Part shown: positions 36,901 through 46,795 of the stretch, piece after piece
Numbering within the stretch: position 1 is the stretch's first letter
How the letters are laid out: each line of letters begins with the position of its first letter
NCBI RefSeq assembly: GCF_921293095.1
Contig: NC_060259.1
Location: forward strand, 76,008,120-76,072,119
Length of the DNA: 64,000 nucleotides
Direction: 5' to 3'
Source of the DNA: Ischnura elegans
Taxonomy: Eukaryota; Arthropoda; Insecta; Odonata; Coenagrionidae
Notes under the pieces: model-generated
Told to the model about the DNA's origin: nothing
The model's input: the letters and a program-made list of their open reading frames with translations, nothing else
Databases searched by the model: none
Made by a program: the position numbers and the translations under genes

Positions 36901-39900
36901 TAAATTTTGGGCTTGTGATGGAAGGCTTAAATTTGTGAAACACAATGTTATAGGAAATGAATATTAATTCAGTAAAGTTTTGGAATTTTTATGATGGTGG
37001 CTTAGATCCTATTCAGCATTGAGACTTAAATATCCGTCTTTACTAACAAGGGAGACCACGTACCTTGCTCTGCCTTTTTCAATGCTGTATTTTTATGGCC
37101 TTTGGAATGGTGAACACATCTCTGAACTAGTAGTGGTTCTGTTGAATGGACCTGTTTGGCTGTAATGAATTAATTTTCATGCGGTACTTTTCACAAGCCG
37201 TATATAATTTCAAAATACCAGACATCTTAGCTGAGGGTCAGGTGGGGTAGTGGTAGCATTTATGGTTTCCATACAGGGAGTCAGAGTTCGGAGCTACTTC
37301 ATGGCAGTATATTTTGTTGTCTTCATGATGTTCATATGGCATCATGTTTTTCATTAATTTTAATTGCAGCAAGCATAAACATGAGACAATTTTTTTATCA
37401 TCATAATAGCGTTTAGGTATTTAAACAGTGTCATTTCAAATGTGGGGAAATGGGCCTTGTAAGAGCCACTTGATGATTAATTGAGAGATTAGATAAAGTA
37501 TGTTTCAAAGTTGTCTTGAGAGTCTTAAGTCTGCCAAAGTCTTAATATCCAATTGAAAACTAGCAAGTTGGCAATTGGAGTTGCAAAAAAGTAAACAAAA
37601 GATTGACTTACCATATTACTAGCAAAGTTGTTTACTGCTGTCTGGCAACTGAGTTGCCTTGTTGTAGTCGGCTAGGATTTTTTAAAGCTGTTTTTCTCAT
37701 TACTTTTCACAAGGTGCCAATATTAATGATTACTGCATTGCTTTTTCGTTTTTCCCATCTAAATATTATTTACTGAGTTGAATTAATAGAGGATCACTTC
37801 TTTTTCGCTTATTGTAAATGCACTTCCATGTTTCCAGTGATTTAACCTCTTAAATGGTTAAATAAATGGAAGTGAGCGAAAGAAAATTTCCCACATTTAT
37901 AGCCATATCAGGGGTGATGTAAGTTAAAACTAGATTTCTACTTCAATAACAGCTGGTCAGCCATAGTTATTAATCCATGACTAGCAGGCCACCCAGCATT
38001 GCTTGGGAAGGATAGTACCCAGAGAGGAGGAAGAAAAATTTAAGTTGGACAGCGAGTGGAAAACACTGAATAGCAGCAAACAATTGAAAAAATGATTTCC
38101 ATGTAGAATGCATGGGATCAGCTTATACCCCACTCCACAACATTGATTGTTATGTGTGCATACATGTGTAGACCAAAAACTCCTGTGAACGTATACCCCA
38201 GCACTTCAACAGCATTCAAAGGTTTGCACCATGAAGATAAATTGGCGGGAGTAGTATCCTATTATATTTCTTTTGAGTGTGTCCAGACGTGTGCCTATCT
38301 GGCAGGATTCCCAATTGCAGAAGTTTTATGACTTAATATATCAAATTTAATGAGAAAACAACTCAAAGAGCACAACCAAAAGTAGCACTATGGGGTTTGG
38401 GAGCGTGAGATGCACATGTGTACCAACTTCGGTCGCCATCTGCGCAGCCATATGGAAACTTAAATGTAGTGGACAGACAAACAGGTTGTTGGCAAAAACA
38501 TTTAATTTTATGGTCTTAATAGTGTAACATGGAATTTTAAAGGCAACATTCTCCTTTTTTTAACAGATAACTCTTTGCAAGGATGCCAATGGAAAAGTGG
38601 GATTAAGAGTCAAAGCAATCAGCAATGGAGTGTTTGTTTGTCTGGTGGAAAAGGGAAGTCCAGCTGCCATTGTGGGACTACGCTTTGGTGATCAGATTCT
38701 ATCTATCAATGGAGATAATGTTGCTGGTTATTCAATGGATCAGGTGCATTCCATATTTCGCAAAGCTGATGTGAATGGCATAATAGTTGTGGTTCGGGAC
38801 AGGTAAGCCTTAAAAACTTGCATGGTGTTTGTGTATAGTTTTACTGTTTTTTAGCATTCATTCTTTTTTTATTTTTTGGAATATAATACTAAGTGATTTT
38901 CTTTGGTACTATAGAACTTTTCCTTTGCTGTAGCCTGAATTGTATGAGAATTTTTGTAGTCCCCTTTGAGAGATAGCTCCAGTGATCGGTCCGGTAATGG
39001 TGGAAAAATGATTGTTTCACGAGCTCATTCTTCAGAATTGCTCTAGGGATGTGAATCCCATCCCGTTTCCTTCACTCAGCACATCCTTATTCCGTCACTA
39101 AAACCATTGCTGGCACCATCCTTAACACACAAAGTGCGGATTACATCAATTGACGTGCTCTGCCGGTCGGGCCGGGAGCCCTTTCTCCACCTCCACACGT
39201 GACTAATATCCACTTCCGATTGTGTGTATGGCCTTCAACAAGCTTCCTTCTTTTAAACCATCTGTGCCGTTTGTAAAAAGCAGTATTTGAACGGAGGTTA
39301 TGGTGCCGTAACCTCCCTCTATTGTCTTTCTTATTTTAATGGCTGATTTTGATGACTTTACTGAAAATCAGTCCCGCATTTAATGTGTTAAGCCAATTGG
39401 AACTCACGGCTGCTAACAGCTATTGTTGTGCCTCATTTAGCTTTTAATGGAATGACAGTTGTAAATATGGAAAGGAATGGAAGAGGCTATGGAAAAAAAA
39501 GATGGGCAAATGACTGTGTAATTGAGAGAATGTAGGGTCAATTACTTTTTTGGTCCTTAACTATTTCTGGTACCATCACCCTGAGAGATTGCTTCGGTGA
39601 TAGCTTTACAGATGGAATGGAATAGGATGGAGAACTTGATCAAGTGATTAAAGCTCAAATAGTCCTGGTTTATTGTCACAAAAATATAAAAATATGTTCA
39701 CATATTCTTAAGGTTGACACAGGATGAGACAAGATCTAATCTGTATGGATCATTTACTGTAAATATGCTTCTTAAACTTAAGATAATTTTTTAAACTAAA
39801 GCAGGAATATGCATGTATATTAATGTTATCCTCTAGTAATTCAAACTGGAATTCGTATACTGATTTACTCTCTCTAGAAGGAGATGACTATGGTATTCAA

Positions 39901-42900
39901 GATATGGTTTGTAATTTTGTAATAATGTTTCTTTCACCATAGATTGGATAGGCCTTTTCGTCGGGACCAACGATTTGCAAGGCCTATCCAAGCTATAGTG
40001 AAAGAAACGTTAAAACGAAACTCATTTTTACGAAATTATGAACCCCAGTCCCGGTTCCAGTGGTTACGAAATGAACTTTATTACAAAGTTCCATGCATTA
40101 GCAACGGCATTTAGGTGGATATTCACTACACTAAGTTTTGATAATTTAACGTTTAAGTTCTTCTCATGTTCTGTGCCGAAGAGCGTCAATCTTTCTTCAG
40201 TGGACACGCCACATCATATAATAAGCTTCATTCCTGTGAAGTGATGATGACCCACTCGTAACCGCTCGTAAATTGGACGTGCAGCTAGTCCTCTTCCTAC
40301 TCACATTCGATTAACGAACTTTCAGAGATACGAGCATTCAAAAATTTCAAATTTCGAATTTGGCTCCTTTCAATTTGGCCGATGCTACGCAGTGTGGCAT
40401 AGAGGAACTCGCACTTTGGGCACAATCTAAACAAAGTATCATTGAACCCGTGTGAATTTAGGAACTGTTCAGCATTTCGCCCATTCTTCCTTACTGCGGA
40501 GAATGATTTTTTTCAGCTCCGGCTGCGACAAACTACTAGATGAGTTCGTCAATGTCATAACGCACAATTGTGATGCAGTGTTGCATTCTACAGGATAACC
40601 ATACTCCTCCATTCCTTGCACACAGTCCGGCTGGCGAGAGTTGTCCAATGTCAGCACAATAGGAGGGGCAGAAAACCCTGCGCCAGCACGGTTAGCAGGC
40701 AATTGCTGTCCCCCAAACGCACCTCACACCCTTTCCTAGTGATACAACATTGTGAAATGCATAAGGAGCACCGAAATAAGCCCGATCCACCATAACAAGT
40801 CCTTTCTTCGAATTACCAATACAAGTGATTCTTCCTCTGGGTCCTTCACGCTTGTCCTCCCTTCCGGCTCGTTTCTTCACCGAACCCTTTTCTTTACAAG
40901 TGACATGGTCGTTTTCCTTTCTTACCTGGCAACCTTGCCCCCCACTCCAACCTAGACCATACTGCCTGTCATTGAACAACACTCAGCGACCAGACTGTAG
41001 GTTTATCAACTTATGCACAAGGTCTTGGAACGCATCTAGTTCATATATCGAGGACTTACTGTGTTCGGGAAGATATCAATCCTCGATTGCATCATGCCGC
41101 ATTCTTCTATTGAGAAACTAAAACAAATTTTCCTGTTTATATATATTTGCATGTAATTTTATAGCGTTTATTTAATACTTTTATTTTCAACGATTCCTAA
41201 AAGAAACGTTCATACAAACTTCGTTATTATGAACCTCCCATTTTTTGGTCCTGTGAACTTCATAATAACGAGAGTACTGTATAAAGTTATTATTCTTTGA
41301 GCATTGCTGAGTCAGGCCTGGGAATAAAAGCTGAAAAATCACAGAAATGCTGATTACTAAGAAACCATGGCTCAAGCAGTGGTTATTGTTTCATTTTGAA
41401 AAAATGCATATATGTACATCCTCACATAACTTTCAAGTAATCTGAAGTAATAATAAACAAGTAGGACTTGTTTAAACAATAGAAATTAGTAATTATTTGA
41501 CTATTTATTACTAAAAAGGCCACCTTTTATTTTCTTTAAAATTTCTCAGTAGGTAGTTAGAATGTTCTGCTATCAATTTAAAAAAAATGAAAAAGGTAGT
41601 ATTTTTATACTTTTTCGTTTAACCCTTTCGCTACTAATGACGAAAATATGCGGCAAGGCATTTCTTGACCTGGGAGACGAAAGCAGGTTTTTTTCCGTCC
41701 TCTAGCCTAAGGTGATCCAGAACCTCACTACAAAGCAATAGTGATAGTTTTGGTCCACCCAAAGTTTTTTATTTCCTCGGAACTTACCATATCTGGTAAG
41801 CATTCCCCTATCTGCCACTTGAGGAGGCACTCAATGAGGGATTAGTAACTCCTCATGGGAATCCCAGAATTTAGTGTTGCAAAATCTGCATCCAGCCAAA
41901 TCTATGTCTCATGCGTGGATAACACACTATATTGGCCTCAAACTTTTTCATTGGTTATTCTCATTGTTCACTCAATAATTTATGTACACACAGTAGGTAC
42001 ACATGCGTGATGATAATGCCTGCCTTTATTGTGGCTTTCCCTGTTCTCTGAGTTAATGCTTGTGTATGCAAAGAAAACTCGCAAGAGTTAAGTCCCTTAT
42101 GAATAAAAGACTCACTAGAGCCAGAGCAACTGATATCTGCGTACACACCAAACCTATCCATTTATGAAAGGAATTAAGTTTACAACAGTGAGTGTGGGGA
42201 AGTAGTGGTATGAAGTTGAATGATGCATGTTTTGTCAATGTGTTAATATTATATGGATAAGTTTTTCTTGCCTCAATGTATGGTAATAGAGGTTACATAT
42301 TTGGGTCTCTTTGTTATTATTGCATTGTATAAACTCCTGCCCTTTTATTTCAGACCTTTTGAGAGGACCGTTACACTCCACAAGGACAGTGTGGGCAAGA
42401 TAGGTTTTCATTTCAAAGAAGGGCGTATTATTGGATTAGTTCAAGATTCTTCTGCTGCCCGTAATGGGCTTCTCACAGACCACCATCTTTTGGAAGTAGA
42501 CGGACAGAATGTTGTTGGTGTACCAGACAAACAAATTACAAACGTTATTGATGCTGCTGGACCTGTAGTCACAGTTACGGTGTGCCCATCTTTTATTTAC
42601 GAGCACATGGTCAAAAAGTAAGTGCTAAATTTATTTTTCAATAAAATTGGTGTATAATGTGCAGATGAAGGTTTTCGCATTGAATATTTTTCCACATTTA
42701 GTGTTTATTTTTTGAGGTCCCGATTCATTCCCTATGCGAGCGATGTAAATATTATCCTTATTTAGTGTTTCCGCAATCTGCATTTTTCCGCATTTATGGT
42801 CGTAAAACATTTTCCTGCAGAAGATATTTTTGCCCCATTTAATGTTTTTTCACTATGGTTGATTCAACTGATTATCAAAATCTTTGAATTTCTGCTCAGC

Positions 42901-45900
42901 AACAAGAAAATTCCCATGAAATTTTAGCAAGAGTTGATTGAATCTGCCCGGGAATGCTTCTTCATCAGTGTGGCACTGGGACCTTCAACTTGCAAGCCGT
43001 GTTATTTGTCTTCACATGATGTTTCACTCCCCTACTTATCCAAACACTTTTTGTTTCAAATGTGATCTAATGGAGTTAAGTCATCCCTTAATAACCTGTA
43101 ACGTCCTTATCTTTCACTTCTTGAACTTGACTTTGATAATAGGGTAGTTTCCTTCATCAAAGAAACCGAAAGGCATTGATTGCGATTTGTTACCCACCAT
43201 TACTGTATTCATAATATACAAATTATTTCGTTTTAGAAATACCGGTTTAGACGAATGGCCATGGTCCATTTTTATCCTCATTTGAAAAGGGTCAGATTGG
43301 CACCCATTTGATGCCACTCCACGTGACGTCACAGGGACCTAGTTTCTATAGGAGAAGATAGGAGTTTTACATTGTCTGAGATTACCAATGCATGCATGAG
43401 GCGCAGAGCTCAGGGAAACATGTCTTAATAATCACCTATTAAAATTGGCTAAGGTCGGAAAGTTTTCTTCATTTGATAAGGTATTAATAAACCTTTTTTA
43501 AGCCAAGCGCTACCAGCCAGCAAGGTACTCAGCTACCCTCTAGCATCCTGCGTCCTATCAGCGCTCAGAGCCTCGATCAAGGTCACCTCACAACGTCACA
43601 CGGAGAGATTTCCTTACCCGTCGCGTTTTCGCGCGCTTGAAAATTTTGACTTTTCATTTAATCGCGAAAAATAGATATCGTCATTTAAAAATCTAAAAGC
43701 GTGAAATACATACTCCAGGAGTAATAATCTTCCGATATAGGCAATAAAAAAATAATAGGAAACCACCCTATTACGTGACGACTGATGACACGTTATTTTC
43801 CGAGGGCCGCTTCTATGATGGTTTTCTGGGAATGTTTGGTGGTCTGGGAATGTTTGGCCGCTTCTATGATGGTTTTCTGTCATCGATGGCTTACACACCC
43901 TTTCAGCTTTCATCTCTAATCTCTACAGGAAGTGAATGGTTTGGTCAATATTTATCTAGTCCACTATTTTCCCTTCAAAAGAGGAGGCCCAATATTATTT
44001 GTGCAATATACAAGAATTGCCATGAGAAAAAATTCCCCTGGACTGGGAATTGAACCACGGACCTTTGGCTTTCCAGGCCACTGCGCGGACCACTACGCTA
44101 TCTAGGTTCTTTAATTCTCATGGCAATTATACCGAGGCTCATGGTACTAGGTGTTAGGCCCACGTGGTCCATCAAGGATGCCAACATGAGGGAGAAAGGA
44201 ATTCAATAATGCCGGAACCAGTTGAGAGCCTCTAACCGGTGCTAAAGCCGTGTGTATCAGTGTATTTAATATTTCGAAGCCTGTCACGTGGACAGCAGTG
44301 AAATATACATCTAGTCCCATGAGAAAAAAATTCCCAATGACTGGAATCAGCCGGATTATAAAAAATATGATGTGACTACGATCCCAATGGCCACTTATTC
44401 ACCAATTCTATTTTATTGTCGATTGCGCTACGGTTTGAAAAATAAAGGTACATACTCGTATTTTTCCATTTCTTGATCCGACGCCCACTCCTCAATTCTA
44501 TTCACCATGAATATTCAACGACCTTAAATTTGTGGTGGTTGACTTCGACATCATAACTCTGACAAAATTCCCAAACTCCACAGGCAGTGACAATTTTTCA
44601 TATAAGCTCAAGTTCTGTTGAAGATTAAATCTTTTCATTTCGCAGAGCTAGCTAATTGTTACTCAGGGTCCTAGCATGTTTTATTAATAACTGGCAGGAA
44701 ACAAGGTGAGTCGAGGTAATCAGTTTAAGGAACTTCTCCTGACTCCATTCGATCTGCATGAGGCCATGGATATATGACAACAAATCTGGTTTTACCATAG
44801 AGTTCAATCACCTTGTGCTTGTATGCATACTCGAAAAAGATTCTCCTATTTTGAATGATCTTGGAATCCAATATGTGCAAAATGTGAGGATTTTTAACGG
44901 CTCATTTGGCCCTCATTTGCTGAGGCAACTCAAAACATTAAGTTGACAAAATTCCAGATAACCTTCCGTTAAATAGATATTCTGTAGTGTAGATTTACAA
45001 ATTAAGGATCTTCTACTGGCTCTTTATTTCACTTGTCGATAATGATGCGATGACAAGGATTTTTTGGGGAATAATACATATTCATGCAGTCAGCAACATG
45101 TCACTCTTATTCAAGGAATAAGTTTTTTTAATTCATCAGGACCACTGAAAAATGAGTAAAAATGGAATCAAGATCATAATAATATTCTGCGAGGGATTGC
45201 TTTATTAAAATTTTCTTAAAATATAATCCTTTCATTGCTCTACTTTTTTTACTTCCCAATTTTTTTTAGCTCTTTCCTGAAAAGTGTTATCCAACCTTCT
45301 AAGTGAGAAGAGAACATTTAATCAATGAATTTTTTGCCACTTATGACACCAGTGGCATAGTGAGATAGGTGGGGTCTGGAATTCCCCCCCCCCCACCCAA
45401 ATATGAAAACTCCATTACTTTGCTTTTTCATTAAAGAAAACAAAATGTTGAAAGTTCATATATTTACAATTTCCTTGAAAAATGAAGTTGCTTCAATTAC
45501 AAAAATTTTAAAATACGCTTTAAATCTCTATTTTCTAACAATTTTTTTATTGTATGATCTTAGGTTTTCCCGGCGTATCAGTTGCAGAAAACCCGAGAAA
45601 CTTTTCTGCAATTTTTTAATTTTCCCCCACACCCCACTGGTTTTGGACCCCCAAATGACATTCTTGGCTCCTCCACCGTGTGGCACCTTTTGGTGACTTA
45701 AAAATATATTATTTATTAATAGAAAGCCATTCCAATCACTACAGACCCCAAACCCTGAAAAAAATGGCTGGTCCTCATTTAGTGTTTTAAAATTTTGTCC
45801 CCCCTGAAAATCCTTACATCAGGATTCCACTGTATTTGATGAATGCTTTGGACACTAGTACGTAGGTCTCTAAATGATGTTACCAATAATCATATTTTCT

Positions 45901-45961
45901 TTTCAGGATGGCCTCCAGTCTCTTGAAGAACTCAATGGATCACTCAATTCCTTCCATTTAA
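30880..45961 (+). CDS. SDCBP: Syntenin (syndecan-binding protein, tandem PDZ)
   Basis: Six exons give a complete 291-residue protein (human syntenin-1 is 298): 30880-30930, 31007-31168, 31251-31358, 38567-38802, 42354-42617, 45907-45961. The N-terminus [19 protein letters not shown] carries LYPSL (3-7), with a second LYPAL at 43-47; such LYPXnL motifs bind ALIX in the family. PDZ1 (about 107-185) has carboxylate loop VGLRV (118-122) and [20 protein letters not shown]2 (about 190-268) has IGFHF (202-206) and [20 protein letters not shown]. The tail is [17 protein letters not shown]. Known role: a cytosolic, membrane-associated adaptor that binds syndecan tails and PIP2 in endosomal and exosomal trafficking. 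All borders are GT/AG and phases agree. Confidence 0.97.
31007..31168 (+). CDS. SDCBP: Syntenin exon 2
   Basis: 54 codons, [20 protein letters not shown] then [20 protein letters not shown] and [14 protein letters not shown]. The acceptor is CAATTAG and the donor GTAAGA. The YMGL-like FMGLELP matches the family N-terminal domain. Confidence 0.94.
31251..31358 (+). CDS. SDCBP: Syntenin exon 3
   Basis: 36 codons, [20 protein letters not shown] then [16 protein letters not shown], the linker into PDZ1 (family: MVAPVTG..., ...GIREV). The acceptor is ATTACAG and the donor GTAAAT. Confidence 0.95.
32802..32838. repeat. Hairpin, 13-bp arms
   Basis: GGATGAAAGCTTC ... GAAGCTTTCATCC with an 11-nt loop. 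It is followed within 50 bp by GCGCAAGGGATGCGTTCCTT, where GGGATGCGTTCC-type sequence recurs at about 32969; probably a repeat remnant. Confidence 0.65.
34869..36744. mobile_element. Pogo/Tigger-like non-autonomous element (1.9 kb)
   Basis: TA|CAGTGGAACCTCGATCTACCG at the left and CGATAGATCGGGGTTCCACTG|TA at the right. The inverted ends and TA target are typical of pogo-type Tc1/mariner elements. Motifs CGATCGATGCGGGAA and CGATAGATGCGGGGAAA repeat near both ends. No transposase could be recognised inside, although a short segment (about 36230-36330) is shared with 11390-11500. Confidence 0.7.
37230..37300 (+). repeat. tRNA-like SINE head
   Basis: GGTGGGGTAGTGGTAGCATT resembles a polymerase III A box and D arm, TATGGTTTCCATA an anticodon hairpin with TCC, and GAGTTCGGAGCTAC a decayed B box. 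It probably derives from a Gly(TCC)-type tRNA. Confidence 0.4.
38567..38802 (+). CDS. SDCBP: Syntenin exon 4 (PDZ1)
   Basis: Encodes [20 protein letters not shown], then the rest of PDZ1 to VVVRDR. It follows a 7.2-kb intron. The acceptor is TTTTAACAG and the donor AG|GTAAGC, phase 2. Confidence 0.96.
39126..39387. mobile_element. TTAA-flanked MITE, family 2 copy D
   Basis: Exact TTAA on both sides (39122-39125, 39388-39391). Starts CACACAAAGTGCGGA and ends TTTAATGTG. The body is shared with 22282-22535 in the same orientation, including TCAATTGACGTGCTCT and TTTGTAAAAAGCAGTATTTG. Confidence 0.7.
39927..40008. repeat. Inverted repeat, 30-bp arms
   Basis: Left arm GTTTCTTTCACCATAGATTG plus GATAGGCCTT; right arm AAGGCCTATCCAAGCTATAG plus TGAAAGAAAC. 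Two mismatches, 22-nt loop. It lies just outside the presumed left end of the Tigger relic. Confidence 0.75.
40016..41279 (-). pseudogene. Tigger/pogo-type transposase relic
   Basis: The right end, read on the minus strand, is TA|CAGTACTCTCGTTATTATGA, a typical Tigger terminus; the left end near 40016 is only a weak match. Between them two open minus-strand segments (40692-40982 and 40469-40702) include [15 protein letters not shown]...[11 protein letters not shown] and [10 protein letters not shown]...[12 protein letters not shown]. These resemble, in order, the DDE_1 blocks RITVLLCAN..G...LVIGK...FKNV, a LL.DNAPSH-like strand and LPP..TS..QPLDQGVI. The frame changes and stops after EEWAKC, so it is dead. 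The family assignment is by eye. Confidence 0.45.
42354..42617 (+). CDS. SDCBP: Syntenin exon 5 (PDZ2)
   Basis: Encodes [20 protein letters not shown], then the rest of PDZ2 to [10 protein letters not shown]. The acceptor is TATTTCAG and the donor AAAAA|GTAAGT. The RPFERT linker and HKDS..G motif are hallmarks of syntenin. Confidence 0.96.
43142..43768 (-). mobile_element. TA-flanked MITE, copy 2 (627 bp)
   Basis: Starts GGGTAGTTTC after TA and ends GGAAACCACCC before TA. It is the reverse complement of 23361-24010 with small deletions, for example around GGTCACCTCACAACGTCACA, where copy 1 has extra bases. Confidence 0.7.
44010..44350 (-). repeat. tRNA-like SINE with repeated flank
   Basis: The minus strand of 44040-44108 reads GAACCTAGATAGCGTAGTGG ... 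GGCCTGGAAAGCC ... GGTCCGTGGTTCAATTCCCA. It has good A-box (TAGCGTAGTGG) and B-box (GGTTCAATTCC) matches. CCATGAGAAAAA(A)TTCCC occurs on both sides, at about 44021 and 44318, so the unit may be a partial dimer. The anticodon stem is imperfect, so it is not a working tRNA. Confidence 0.5.
45350..45690. mobile_element. CAGTGGCATAG-type repeat
   Basis: Starts CAGTGGCATAGTGAGATAGG followed by a C run, resembling the end of 20451-20713. The right end (about CCACCGTGTGGCACC) is unclear. Confidence 0.35.
45907..45961 (+). CDS. SDCBP: Syntenin exon 6 (C-terminus and stop)
   Basis: Completes a Lys codon, then encodes [17 protein letters not shown] and TAA. The acceptor is TTTTCAG. The end corresponds to MDHTIPEV of vertebrate syntenin. 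Confidence 0.95.
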
Positions 45962-46795
45962 GCACCAAGTTGAAGTTGATTTTATATTTTTATATCTCTT
46001 GAGACAAATGTTTTTATTGAATTTATGTGATATATATTTTAAGTTGCCATTTTTTTTGCCATTGATATGCTAGATATGCATATGTTTTGGTCAGTTTATA
46101 TTTACTTGAAGTGTGCTGTATTGTAATTGGAGGGTGTATTTTTATGCATCTCTGAGGTTTCTCTCGGGTTGACCATCAAACTTTGTTTGATCTATTATTT
46201 TAGGTTTTTTGGTCAAGATTTCATGTTCTCTCTTGTATTACAGGAATTCAAACTTAATTTATTCATAAATTTTTAAAAACCTCACTGTGATTTGACATGA
46301 TAGGGATGCGAATTTTGGCACACCATTCCAATAACTCAGGTTTGTCATAGAGTTTGGTGTAGAATCCTGAAAGGAATTCAGCATGCATATGTCTTCTACG
46401 TACATATATACTTGGAAGTATTTAAGAGTGATTTTGAATACAATTTTTGCAATGGTGTGCAGTATTCGAAAGAGATGAGTGGGGACATGGATGCCATAAA
46501 TCATGACATATAAGTATCTTATGCCAGACATTGAGTGCAGTTATTCATGCCATTCTGAGCTACTTTGAAAAGTTGCAAAAAACGATCTGTTTTTGCTAGT
46601 AGAAGTCTTGTAAATTTGTCTTTTACTAAATGTATTGTTTCTTCAAAATATGCTACGTACATTTTTATGAAAATATAGGTATTTGCTTTACTGAAAGTCT
46701 AGTTTGACTTAAATTTGTTGCCTTTGTAAAAGCTTATAATTGTAAAATACTGGTGGGAGAAAAGTTGAGAAATAAAGAAGTTATATGTTGTATCC
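45962..46795 (+). other. SDCBP: Syntenin 3' UTR
   Basis: AT-rich sequence after the stop codon, reaching the first strong AATAAA. There are no competing ORFs of note. Confidence 0.6.
46771..46776 (+). terminator. Polyadenylation signal of syntenin
   Basis: AATAAA followed 15-25 nt later by a GT/T-rich stretch (TTATATGTTGTATCCTTTTT), the expected downstream element. It lies 810 nt after the stop codon. Confidence 0.7.

Larger units (their letters stand above)
31359..38566. other. Syntenin intron 3 (7.2 kb)
   Basis: No exon supported. It contains a small hairpin (32802-32838), a pogo-like 1.9-kb element (34869-36744) and a tRNA-like SINE head near 37230-37300. The remainder is AT-rich without recognisable content. 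Confidence 0.7.
38803..42353. other. Syntenin intron 4 (3.6 kb)
   Basis: No exon supported. It holds TTAA MITE copy D (39126-39387), a hairpin (39927-40008), a Tigger-like transposase relic on the minus strand (about 40016-41279), and at 41623-41700 a fragment (TTTCTTGACCTGGGAGACGA) also found at about 63456. Confidence 0.7.
42618..45906. other. Syntenin intron 5 (3.3 kb)
   Basis: No exon supported. It contains TA-flanked MITE copy 2 (43142-43768), a tRNA-like SINE with duplicated head (44010-44350) and a CAGTGGCATAG-type repeat (45350-45690). Confidence 0.7.

Noticed and set aside
44040-44108. Functional tRNA gene
   Set aside because: A and B boxes are present, but the anticodon arm and acceptor stem are imperfect and the flanks are repeated.
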